From positions 117,553,489-117,617,488 of the forward strand of contig CM035423.1 of assembly GCA_020310875.1 (NCBI GenBank): DNA of 64,000 bases. Reading direction: 5' to 3'. A program made the translations under genes and the position numbers. The stretch comes from Ceratopteris richardii. Lineage: Eukaryota; Streptophyta; Polypodiopsida; Polypodiales; Pteridaceae. Below, piece after piece: positions 42,826 through 52,594 of the stretch (position 1 is the stretch's first letter; every line of letters starts with the position of its first letter). The notes beneath the pieces are model-generated. The model did not search any database. It was not told the DNA's origin and saw only the letters and a program-made list of their open reading frames with translations.

Positions 42826-43041
42826 TTATGAAAGCCTTGTCACATCGAGTACCCTAAGTAGCAAGTTATGTATTTCATGTGCATCATATATGGTTTGAAG
42901 TGCCGAGAAAAACAACGTGCAATCTACCTCAGCAATTTGCTTTACATGAGTGTTAAAGTAGCGATCAATCATCAGATCATACTGGTTCAGCACATCTACA
43001 CAACACTCTCTTAAGAAGCGACACAATCCTCTCGAGCTCAC
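42826..43041 (-). pseudogene. Unassigned 71-codon exon-like frame in block X
   Basis: ECCVDVLNQYDLMIDRYFNT, FFSALQTIYDAHEIHNLLLR: balanced composition unlike random AT-rich sequence. It is present at 38,993-39,208 with a few substitutions and partly at 58,627-58,760. GAGGTAGATT in the middle could be a splice donor. I do not recognise the family; it is probably a captured gene piece like the neighbouring ones. Confidence 0.3.
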
Positions 43042-43442
43042 ACCTTTACTGTACTACTTTTTTTTTCAAGAAATATGCTGAACAGATTCTATTCATCCAA
43101 TCTTTCCACAAAAGAAAATAACATGTACTCACATATACCAAATGATAATTCCTTCGAGTACACCGTTTGTGCCAGCACTTGCGTAAAGTTCATTCAGTCT
43201 ATCATAAGACACAAGTGACTTCATCTGAAATATCCTTCATGCACCACATATGTAGAGCTTTATCTCTTCCATCAGTTCTTTGACTTTAGTGTTGTTGAGA
43301 CTGCCGTTTCCTTCATGCATTAGATAAGGGGTTCTTTCCTGACTTCTGGAGAGGACTGCTCTTTCACGCCCTTCGAATTTTGATCACTGCATTGGATATG
43401 TAGTCCTCCTTAGGTGGTTTCTTCACAATGAAGACACACTAC

Positions 43443-43519
43443 CTGTCTGCCGAATCATACACTTCCTCTGCAGCAGAGAAGAAAGGATCCACTTCCCAAC
43501 GGGGAAAGTCCCTCGTCAT
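43443..43519 (-). pseudogene. Syntaxin/t-SNARE-like first exon (captured fragment)
   Basis: The ATG at 43,519 opens MTRDFPRWEVDPFFSAAEEV and YDSADR, ending in AG at a donor GTAGTG (phase 2). This matches the N-terminus of a plant family annotated as syntaxin/t-SNARE proteins with a syntaxin-6-like N-terminal domain (typical W.KDPFFSAAEEVQESADRM). No further exon follows on the minus strand within reach. The X' copy (59,160-59,245) has a deletion that shifts the frame after DPFF. Confidence 0.55.
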
Positions 43520-44012
43520 AAGACCCTCTCAATGAATAAAAAATGGAGAAGAAACACTGCATAGAAGCGGTCGAATGATATCCTGACAGACGAATTAAGC
43601 GGTTTGAAGTAGAGTCACTAAAACAATCTGGCGAGATGAATCAAGGCACTCCTCTGTGTTCATTTCAAAGCAGGTGCCAACAGCCCATGTCAAGGTGTAG
43701 CGAAAAGCAACAATACACTTACGAGAAGGGGGGAAAGATTCCGATATGACAATAAAGATATCCCCAATTATTTGGGCTCGAGTTGTGCATATCTTCGATG
43801 CCTATCTGTTGGAGTTGCTGATCGTCATGTGAGCATAATCGACATTAAAAGCAGATATAAGAATTCGTGACCTGCGAGATCATACAGGATACCTCAATTT
43901 CTTCAGAACTTTAGAGGAATTTGTGCTTTCCCCATATCACTTGTCTGGCTTTCTGCTCAGAGTTGTGAAGCTCTCCCCGAGATGTCACTCGAAGTGGAAA
44001 AGGGAGAAATGT

Positions 44013-44144
44013 GCCCTCTATGCCTGCATACAGCAAGCCCACAATGCCCAGCTTGTTTCCATATGAGCGACCTCTGTGTCTTGAAGCGTTAAGAACTTGA
44101 TTAACTCTAAGTTTGAGTGTATCATCTTTCTCTGTAGCACGCAA
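44013..44144 (-). pseudogene. TIM23-like fragment (captured)
   Basis: The minus-strand reading TEKDDTLKLRVNQVLNASRH, GRSYGNKLGIVGLLYAGIEG resembles the C-terminal channel domain of plant mitochondrial TIM23 (typical DSTKLRLNRVLNSGGQ.GR..GN..GILGLF.AGLESG). The rest of the gene is missing and the following codons do not continue the family. This piece lies in the 1.07 kb that X' lacks. Confidence 0.6.
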
Positions 44145-44304
44145 GAAAAACTCCTCATGGAAGAGCTGCCAACCCCTGATCTCACATCCTCGGGATCTTC
44201 ATACTACTGTTCCATTCACGCTTCAGCAGCAGCATAATAGAGACGACCCCCTGCCTAGACAAAAAAAAGAGAGAGAGAGAGACCTCTTTGCTGCCGCCCT
44301 TCTT

Positions 44305-44307
44305 ATG

Positions 44308-44338
<31 letters not shown>

Positions 44339-44340
44339 TA
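44305..44340. repeat. (GT)n followed by poly-T
   Basis: TGTGTGTGTGTGTGT followed by about 19 T on the plus strand. Preceded at about 44,268-44,282 by a GA repeat. Confidence 0.9.
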
Positions 44341-44757
44341 AGGAATCGGTCGCATCCCCAAAAAACCCCCGTGTACCTACTATCCTCCACACGTCCCAGC
44401 GACGAAAAACTGGAAGGGATAATAACTCTTATCGTCCCTGCCAACATCTGCCAAGAGGTAAAAGACTACCATTTCGACTTCTCCCTTTCCTTGAAAAATC
44501 CAAAAAGACCTGCCAAAATCGGCTCATGGGCATTTACAACCTTATTAGTGCTCACCTCACTCTATTCTTTGTAGAAAAAAAACCTTCATTGGCATGCCTC
44601 CATATTTACTTGAAGCCTTTAACGAGTTTGCTAACCCAGTAGTAGCATACATGCATCGCAATTTGGCCATGCGCCTCACATGTAAACACGGGTATTGCTA
44701 ACAAAGGTGTCCATGATAGACCCTTTCTTGCAAATCGCCAAATGTAATTTCCTGCCA

Positions 44758-45012
44758 TCAACCGAGTCCAAAGTAAAGCTGCAAGCTCTGATTTGCTTGA
44801 TAAGCGTGAAAGACCAACTCCCTATATACTTTTCTCATCATGTTGGAAAGTGCACTGTACATAGCAACATCTGCTGCCCACAACAATCCAATGACGTTCA
44901 TGGCTCCCTTGTTAACCTGGTAAACCATTCCATCTTCAAATCCTAAATGCTTTGCCATCACATGAAGATAATTGTTCTTGTCTAGGACTGACAAAACTGC
45001 TTGCATAATCAT
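44758..45012 (-). pseudogene. Exon-like fragment, possibly glycosyltransferase
   Basis: An 84-codon frame LSVLDKNNYLHVMAKHLGFE, DGMVYQVNKGAMNVIGLLWA, ADVAMYSALS. The spacing of a helix, a G-rich turn and (L)WAADVAMY(S) resembles the donor-binding half of plant GT4-like glycosyltransferases (ADVV.YGS..EEQ.FP), but the EEQ motif is absent. The same frame lies at 59,422-59,676 with few changes. An upstream piece at about 45,066-45,120 (YLEEKVGVMTKR after TTGCAG) may be a preceding exon. Identification is weak. Confidence 0.35.
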
Positions 45013-45189
45013 TACATGCTCTTTCCCAATGCCTTGGCCAAAAGTCCTTCAAGCTCCTTGTAGCACTACATTCTATTGCTTCTCTTCGTCATAACACCCA
45101 CTTTCTCCTCAAGATACCTGCAATCACGCATGTATTCTACACCCCAAAAGCATATTAGTGCATAAAAATCCACCAGTTCATGAGCTAAC

Positions 45190-45653
45190 ATGCATGCATA
45201 TGCATACATACATGCATGCATATGCATACATACATGCATGCATATGCATACATACATGCATGCATATGCATACATACATGCATGCATATGCATACATACA
45301 TGCATGCATATGCATACATACATGCATGCATGCATATGCATACATACATGCATGCATATGCATACATACATGCATGCATATGCATACATGAATGCATATG
45401 CATACATGAATGCATATGCATACATGAATGCATATGCATACATGAATGCATATGCATACATGCATGCATATGCGTACATGCATGCATATGCGTACATGCA
45501 TGCATATGCGTACATGCATGCATATGCGTACATGCATGCATATGCGTACATGCATGCATATGCATACATGCATGCATATGCATACATGCATGCATATGCA
45601 TACATGAAAGCATATGCATATGTATATGTATATGTATACATGTATGCATATGC

Positions 45654-45704
<51 letters not shown>

Positions 45705-46086
45705 CATGTAGGCATATGCATATGCATACATGTATACATATACATACATGTATATGTATACATGTATGCATATGTATATGTATATGTATACATGTATGCA
45801 TATGCATATGCATACATGTATGCATATACATACATGTATATGTACATGTATGTATACAAGCAAGCATATGCATATGTATATGTATACATGTATGCATATG
45901 CATAGGCATATGTATACATGAATGCATATGTATACAAGCTTAAGCATGCATATGCATACAAGCAAGCATATGCATACATGAATGCATATGCATACATGAA
46001 TGCATATGCATATGTATACATGAATGATTATGTATACATGAATGCATATGTATACAAGCTTAAACATGCATATATATATATATATA
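45190..46086. repeat. Variable microsatellite (CATATGCATACATACATGCATG family)
   Basis: About 900 bp of alternating purine/pyrimidine 4- to 6-mers. The order is 22-bp units (CATGCATGCATATGCATACATA), then 18-bp units with CATGAATG, then 18-bp units with a GCG variant (CATATGCGTACATGCATG), then CATATGTATATG and CAAGCTTAAGCATG sections. No stops occur in several frames, which creates false long ORFs on both strands. X' has the same sections in the same order but only about 500 bp (59,851-60,357). Confidence 0.97.
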
Positions 46087-46120
46087 CATTGGATGAGATG
46101 AGATCTTCATATTGCATCAG

Positions 46121-47175
46121 ATGGGATCTCCACGTACACCTTGGGGTGCACATGATCATGAAGAATCGAAGATATATCATATCCGTAATGGAGCTCCAGT
46201 TATGGATGCGGCGGGGAAGTCAATGCGTCAGCGGATACGACAACTCTGCTCTATCGAATTCGGTCATTCAGTAATGTTAAAATGGACCGAACAGGATAGA
46301 GACTCTAAAAATCATATCACACAATGCATATATGAAGAGTACCGGCCAACACCTGGCAATCCTATTGTGAGTTCCGATTGGATTCAACATACAGCACGCG
46401 AGGTGATGTCGCATCGACGATCGGAAGCTCCCGATGCTTTCAAAGCAGGCTTACCGAAGCCTATATGGCTAGATACCGAAGAATGGGAATCGATTCAGGA
46501 TGAGCATCAACATACTCATCTAGCCTATATGGCTAGATACCGAAGAATGGGAATCGATTCAGGATGAGCATCAGCGGATACGACAACTCTGCTCTATCGA
46601 ATTCGGTCATTCAGTAATGTTAAAATGGACCGAACAGGATAGAGACTCTAAAAATCATATCACACAATGCATATATGAAGAGTACCGGCTAACACCTGGC
46701 AATCCTATTGTGAGTTCCGATTGGATTCAACATACACCATGTGAGGTGATGTCGCATCGACGATCGGAAGCTCGCGATGCTTTCAAAGCAGGCTTATCGA
46801 AGCCTATATGGCTAGATACCGAAGAATGGGAATCGATTCAGGATGAGCATCAACATACTCTTGATCGGTATCGTCAACAGAGAGATGCGGCGGCCACATG
46901 TTTAGATACGGTTGCAACGTCGCATTTAGGTAGCGGCGGATACGACAATATGTGCTACCAATTTGTGAGTATGATGTTAATTTTTGAAGTTGTTTGTGTT
47001 AAGTATATTGTGTATATTCATCTAATATTTTGCATATTTACTATAGGAGTTGGTAGTGGGTCATCCTCCAACGCGAATTGAAGAATCATATGGATATCGA
47101 CATGGACTGAATGCACTATTACAAGACTTAGAGGGATGCAGTGCAATCGTCTCATGGGAGAATATTCTTGATTAG
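46121..47175 (+). pseudogene. CACTA transposon protein, Transposase_24-like (copy X)
   Basis: Two coding exons. Exon 1 (46,121-46,964) reads GSPRTPWGAHDHEESKIYHI, RQRIRQLCSIEFGHSVMLKW, CIYEEYR, NPIVSSDWIQHTAREVM, PKPIWLDTEEWESIQDEHQH, HLGSGGYDNMCYQF; a GT-AG intron spans 46,965-47,046; exon 2 (47,047-47,175) reads ELVVGHPPTRIEESYGYRHG and ends WENILD-stop. The order (conserved W, PIWLD..W, G-rich turn, then G..PTR.E) follows the plant Transposase_24/Ptta domain of CACTA elements. A 343-bp internal duplication (46,228-46,570 repeated from 46,571) shifts the frame, so this copy is broken. A complete transposase is not present. Confidence 0.6.
46228..46860. repeat. 343-bp internal tandem duplication in the CACTA exon
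   Basis: GCGGATACGACAACTCTG starts at 46,231 and again at 46,574; the copies run through CGATTCAGGATGAGCATC. They differ at few bases (CCGGCCAAC/CCGGCTAAC, CAGCACGCG/CACCATGTG). X' has a single copy, so the duplication arose after, or was lost since, the block duplication. Confidence 0.9.
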
Positions 47176-47582
47176 GTAAAGTTATATCTTGGTTTCGTGT
47201 TTCTAGTTGTTGTTCATAAATGTCATATTAATTGGTCTTATTTTATACATATGTTTTGTTGCAGGATTGCAGGTGTAAATATTTTGATCGATGCCACAAT
47301 TTTGTATCACGCTCGCATACGACAATGATGAACCATAATTTTGTATTTGATTCGTACATGGAAGTGTTTTGTCACATTGCCACAATTTTGTATTACACTC
47401 CTATGTGGCAATGATGTACCATAATTTTGTATTTGATTCCTATATGGAAGTGCTTTGCCACATTTTTGTACATTTTTCATTTATGGAATATACGACTTTC
47501 TGTACATGAATCATTGTTCATTTTTGCTCCTATAAGTTTATGTTTTGGTTGCCATTAGAGTACGTAACACATGTACTCAGTT

Positions 47583-47647
47583 GGGCAGAGTGTATTGGCT
47601 TTTGCTAAACAACATCATGCTGTAGCAAAAGACAACACACTCTACCC
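47583..47647. other. Hairpin next to CACTA subterminal repeats (copy X)
   Basis: Inverted repeat with arms near GGGCAGAGTGT..CTTTTGCTA and TAGCAAAAG..ACACTCTACCC around the loop AACAACATCATGCTG. In X' (61,510-61,572) the arms match better (ATTGTCTTTTGCTA with TAGCAAAAGACAAC). Confidence 0.8.
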
Positions 47648-47659
47648 AAAAAAATTTGT

Positions 47660-47908
47660 GCAGGTATGGTCATCGGTATACGCGCCGGTAGCTCCAGTAT
47701 GGTCGTCGGTATATGCGTCGGTACACCCACCGGGGACGTCGGTATGCGCATTGGAAATACCGACGCTTATACCGACGACTATACTGGCGCCCATACCAGC
47801 GCTTTCTTTTCGACGCCTATACCGATTGTAATACCGACATCGCAAAGAAATCATGCCCGTTCAATTTCCTCGGTAGTAGGCTCGGTATACCCTCGATGTG
47901 TTGTAGTG
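47660..47908. mobile_element. CACTA terminus: subterminal repeats and TIR (copy X)
   Basis: The left half carries repeated CGTCGGTAT/GCGTCGGTA strings and the right half their complement ATACCGACG, forming an imperfect palindrome; such clustered inverted subterminal repeats are typical transposase binding sites of CACTA elements. The segment ends TGTTGTAGTG at 47,908, the complement of a CACTACAACA terminal inverted repeat. The pol III-box repeat begins right after it. The opposite TIR was not found; CACTACATTC at 45,065 is a weak candidate. Confidence 0.7.
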
Positions 47909-48267
47909 TTGATACTAACCATCCATGTGTCAGCCATGTAATTGCATGTGTTCCAAGTGTCCCATTTAACTCGAAGTGTCCCAATTAACTGCCAAGTGCC
48001 AAGTGGATGCTTCTAGAAGGCTCTAAATCTCTTTGGGCAAAATACTCTCCCCATGTACCCCATGGGGATTGAACCCAAGTCCTCCTCCTTCACATCCTTG
48101 AGACGTAACCATTAAGTTAAGTGGATCACTTGTTGTCAAGAGCACATGACCTCTTAGTAAGTCTAGACTCGAGATCTTTGGTCATACACATGGATGAACA
48201 CACGGTGTCCAATTTCAGATCCATCTGAATCAACCGGACCCTTAGATCATAGAATTACTTTATTACA
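47909..48267 (-). repeat. Dispersed repeat with tRNA-like A and B boxes, copy 2
   Basis: Same unit as 37,435-37,775, here 359 bp, with an extra AACTCGAAGTGTCCCAATT-type doubling. The A-box region is TTAACTTAATGG (degenerate) and the B box GGGTTCAATCC. It abuts the CACTA terminus. Confidence 0.7.
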
Positions 48268-49484
48268 AATTCTTTGATGGCTTTCATGAAATACTCTTTT
48301 AATGCATGCAATTCTTTTCATAAAATTCATTGAAACTATGCATGCACATGGATTGTTTCTACACCATAAGCACACATCATTTTTTACTTTCCAATTATAT
48401 TCCTTATGCATGCCATCAAAATCATATATATTATTTTGAAAATGTTCAAAGTAATGCCTTTGTAAATTGGAAATAGTTTTAATTCCATTTACCAAGAAAA
48501 GTGTTTGATTAGGACAAAGAGATTCATGGCTAAATACACTCAAATTATCTTTGCCACTTTCCTCCTTCATGTGTTTAGTGGAGAGATCCTCATTTCCACC
48601 ATCTCCTTCAGGGATAATGCTAGAATCATAGTGATCAAGAGATTCAAATATGCTCAAGACATAGTCATCTTCATAATCATCCTCTTCTTTCCTAGAGTTC
48701 ATAGAATCAAATAAATGACAATCGTTTTCATTAGTTTTCTTTAAATTACTATCAATGCAAGAATTCATTGAATTTTCATTAGATTGGTCATTATGATGAT
48801 CACACTTGGACTCTTCAATCAATGTATTTGTAATACTACCTTTGTGAATCCATGAAAGAAAGAAGTCTCAACATTAGGTTCAAATAGGCTCAAACAAAAC
48901 ATTCTTTGAAAGTCCATGTATGGAAGAATTTTGAACGCATGTGTCCTCAAATTTTCACATTCGTTCTCATCTTCTAGCCTACATGTAAAAGTAAAAGATT
49001 CACTACATTCGTTCTTTTGGTTACATGAATTATTCATGTACATATCCCTTCTTTTTGGATCCAATTTCACTTTAAGTTCATGGATTTCATTCATTATATC
49101 ATCAAGTTTTGATTTAGGGATAGTAATATTTGTATTTTACATTTTTGAATTTTAAAGAGAAAAGTTACTTTTGGGGTTCTCAAATGAAAGTTCAAAATTA
49201 GAGTTAATATGAGATAATCTTAAATCACCTTTAATGAACTTATTAATGACCACTTTTAGCTCATCCCAATCGTCTGTTCGAACATCTTCAAGTAGGTGAA
49301 GTATTTTAATTTGTTGTTTAGAGTTCAAAAATTGAAGGATTAAATCCACTCTTTTATCATGAAGAATATCTTTGTCTGATAAGGATAATTGAGAAAACTT
49401 CTCCTCAAGTTCCCTTAACAAGTATGCTATTCCTAATCCTTTGTTTGATGTTTCTACCCATGTAGTAAAAGAGGACCGAGTCAT
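48268..49484 (-). pseudogene. Decayed retroelement gag-like region (copy X)
   Basis: Minus-strand frames 49,484-49,152, 49,094-48,819 and 48,822-48,247. The first reads RELEEKFSQLSLSDKDILHD, KRVDLILQFLNSKQQIKILH, LLEDVRTDDWDELKVVINKF, which has the shape of a gag segment found in some plant gypsy elements (leucine-rich helix, LLED..TDDW..LK). Later frames contain a coiled-coil-like start (MNEIHELKVKL) and an acidic, N-rich part with CLWCRNNPCACI. No protease or RT follows. Family assignment is tentative; X' repeats it with the same stops plus a few more. Confidence 0.4.
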
Positions 49485-49814
49485 TTTGTTAGATACTTTG
49501 AGAAAAAAAGCATTTTTTTAATGATGTGACAAAGTTATTCAATCATCATCCTCATATTTCCGAGTGGTATTTCTCAAAGATTCTTTTACTATTCTTGAAA
49601 AGACTTTGGTCCAATCTTCTTTTGAAATACCATATAATCAAGCTTTGTTTTTACATAATTGAAGAAAGTCGGTTATGTTCTTACCTAAAAACTCACATTT
49701 TCCTTTAAAAATTGAATTAAACATAAAAAATGAGTGGGTTTTTTTACTTTAAAAGCCATGAGTTGAGCAAAATAGTCTCACAATAAAATCTCCATTGCCT
49801 CCTTTGGGTTGTCC
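49485..49814. other. Right end of block X
   Basis: AT-rich, no open frame of note. The sequence is shared with 63,380-63,716 up to TTTGGGTTGTCC, then switches to the Gypsy-2b integrase. Confidence 0.6.
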
Positions 49815-52273
49815 CTCGGGTAATATGGAGTGCTTTTCCTGTGTTTGATCTTATATAATTCCATCAATTCCTTGATCAGTTCGTTGACAAAGTGTGTTCC
49901 TCTATCACTCACTATCTCCAACGGGCATCCGAATTGGGTGATAATTTGTTCATACAAAAATTTAGCTACATCAATAGCTCGGTCAGTCTTCAGAGCTTTG
50001 GCTTCTACCCACTTGGTAACATAGTCAGTGCAGACCAAGATATACCTATTGGACCTACGTCTTGAGGGAGGATCAATAGGCCCCACAAAATCAATTCCCC
50101 ATTTTTCAAAAGGCTTAAGAGCCAACACCGGCGTAAGAGGAGCTGCATGTGCTAATGTTGGTTTGCCTATTCTTTGGCATTTGTCGCATTTCTTGCAGTA
50201 TGTGTGAGAGTCTTTGAACAGCGTTGGCCACCAATACCCGGCCAATAAGATCTTTCTTGCCATCAGCTCACCAGCAAAATGCCCATCGCAGGGTTCATCA
50301 TGTAATGCCCTCAAAAATAGGGTTGCTTCTTCTTCCTCGAGACACCTATGATAAATGCTTTCATGGACAAAATATCGATAGAGCTGCCCACCAATGATGC
50401 TATGGTGTTTTGCCAGTGCTAATAGTTTTTGCTTCTCTCTCTTGCTTGCTCCCAGCGGGTATTTAGTGGTGCACAAGAAATTCACCAAGTTGGCATACCA
50501 AGGTACCTTAGCATCAACCTGAAATAGATGTCCATCAGGAGCATCGTCGGGCACACCAGAGATTGGCTCCTCATTAATAATTCGAGATAAATGGTCAGCC
50601 AATATGTGCGCTTTGCCTGGTTTGGTTACCACTGTGAACTGAAATTCTTGTAGGAGTAGCATCCACCTCATCAATCGCCCTGATAGCTGGGGTTTATTGA
50701 TGATATACTTTAGGGCTTCATGATCCACATAAAACGTGAAATGCTTTCCCATCAGATAGTGTCGATACTTGTTTACGGCAAAGATCATCGAGAGGCATTC
50801 CTTCTCTGTAGTCGTGTAGTTTCTTTCAGTGCTATTCAAGTTTCGACTTGCGTAATAAATAGGGTGGTCCAATTTCTTTTCATCGGCTTGACATAGCACT
50901 GCTCCAACCGCAGTATGAGATGCATCTGTATGCACATGAAATTCTTTCGTCCAGTCAGGTGCTACCAAAATTGGTGCATTTATCAATTTATTTTTTATCA
51001 ATTCGAATGCAACCTGACACTCTCCAGTCCATTGATATTGTTGGTCTTTCCTCAAAAGGTTCGTCAGTGGTGCTGCTATTGATGCAAAATTTAATATAAA
51101 TCGTCGATAATAATTAGCATGTCCCAAGAATCCTCTGAGTTGCCGCAAGTTTTGAGGAGGTGGAAGTTGTCCGATTTTTTCTACTTTATCCTCGTCAACC
51201 ACGATCCCTTTTTCGAAAATAACATTTCCCAAGAGCAATCCTCTTTGTACTCCAAATGTACACTTTTCAGGATTTAATGCGATGCCTTTTTCAATTCTTC
51301 TTCTTAAAATAGCTTCGATCCTCTCCATCATGTTTTCATCGTTGCCTCTGATTGCAAAATCATCGAGGAATATCTCCATCCAATCTTGCAAATAGTCTTG
51401 ATATGCAACTATCATTGCCCTCTGGAATGTGGCTGGTGCATTGCATAATCCAAATGGCATCACACGATATGCATACGTACCCCATTCTGTCGTGAAAGTA
51501 GTTTTTGATTGATCCTCTTCATGGATTTGGATCTGGTTGTACCCACTGAAAGCATCCAAAAATGAGTACAATTTATGGCCAGCCACTCTGTCCAAGATTT
51601 GATCAATAAACGACAAAGGGAAGTGATCCTTTTTTGTGCGCTCGTTCAACTTCCGATAATCTATGCAAATATGGATTTTCTTATTTTTTTTCGGAACAAC
51701 TACAATTGGTGATACCCATTCGCTGGATGCGATGGGATATATGAATCCTGCTTCCAATAACTTAGTCAATTCCAGCTTGATCAATTCCGAGTAGACTGGA
51801 TTTGTCCGCCTAAGTCGTTGACATATTGGTCGGGTGCCTTCTCCCAAATCTATATAATGTTGGCAGATTCGGGGATCAATGCCTCTCAGATCACTGTATG
51901 ACCATGCAAAGGCCTTGCTGAAATTTTTGAGTGCCAATTTAATGCAATCTCGTACTCCATCTAGTAGCTTTGAACCCACGCTCAAGAAATTTTCTGGAAA
52001 AACTTCCCATTTTTCCACCTGAGCTCCTCGCGAATATTCCTTATTCCTTGATGACTCTGTGATTGGAAAGTGCTCCCCAATCACGCGTGCATGGTTGGCC
52101 AGTAAATCATTGTTTTTTTCTGTTTCGACCGGACCCAATTTCTTTAGTTCAGCTTTTGCAATGGCTTCTGACACTTTAGTCTTACTCTTCGCTTCTTTTT
52201 CCGATTCTCGACTTCTCCTTAGAAGCTCTGCTTCTAGCACTCTAACCCTTTCTCTCAATTGTTGTACTTCCAT
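49778..52273 (-). pseudogene. Gypsy-2b pol: RT, RNase H, integrase (831 codons open)
   Basis: Uninterrupted frame. Residues 1-50 form a coiled coil (VQQLRERVRVLEAELLRRSR). The RT has catalytic D240 in FLDAFSG and the active site FLDD at 302-305; RNase H has D450 in HTDAS, E492 in EKEC, D517 in YVDHEAL and D560 in ADHLSR. The integrase zinc finger has H658 and H665 (HDEPCDGH) and C696 and C699; the core has D728 in WGIDFVGP and D790 in VSDRGTHF. The E of DD35E would lie just beyond residue 820, where homology ends; the last 11 residues (DNPKEAMEILL) come from block X. RT and RNase H are fully conserved, but the integrase is not functional. Confidence 0.95.
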
Positions 52274-52594
52274 TGTCGAGCTAACTCCAGCTTCAACTCA
52301 TCTTTTGAAGTTCCCTTCTCCAGGGATTGGGTAGCTTTGCTTTCCTTTGCGTCTATACTCAACATGTAGCACTCAAATTCACTTGTGTGTGTCAACCATC
52401 CCAGCAACTCCTGGTCTGAGTCATCCTTCTAAACTAGTGGGTCTTTGTACTCGCCCCCTTTCGCATGTTGGAGGTTGGACAATTGCAAGTTAAATCCATC
52501 CTGTGAAAGGTCCTTGGAAGTCTCCGTGCGCAAAGCAAATCTTACCCGCGCCATTTCTTGTCTAACCTTTTCCTTTGCTTTCTGCTCCCTTTCC

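Larger units (their letters stand above)
42187..49814. repeat. Block X, complete copy (7.6 kb)
   Basis: A composite segment repeated at 58,627-63,716 (X', lacking its first part and some internal tracts); its first 1.18 kb also occurs at 38,369-39,531. In order it holds the R segment, gene fragments, a microsatellite, a CACTA remnant, a pol III-box repeat and a decayed gag. Its right edge at 49,814 is fused to the Gypsy-2b integrase; X' instead continues into unrelated sequence after the same base. Confidence 0.9.

Noticed and set aside
43911-44012. Continuation of the TIM23-like frame
   Set aside because: After GIEG the residues no longer follow the family and the frame ends at a random stop; only 44,013-44,144 was kept.
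45063-45075. CACTACATTC as the left TIR of the CACTA element
   Set aside because: It matches only the first seven bases of the right TIR complement (CACTACAACA), lies outside the microsatellite, and no subterminal repeats follow it.
45066-46067. Very long open frames (up to 333 codons) on both strands with MHMHTCIHI-type repeats
   Set aside because: They are translations of the CATATGCATACA microsatellite; a stop-free repeat gives open frames in several phases. The same applies at 59,730-60,469.
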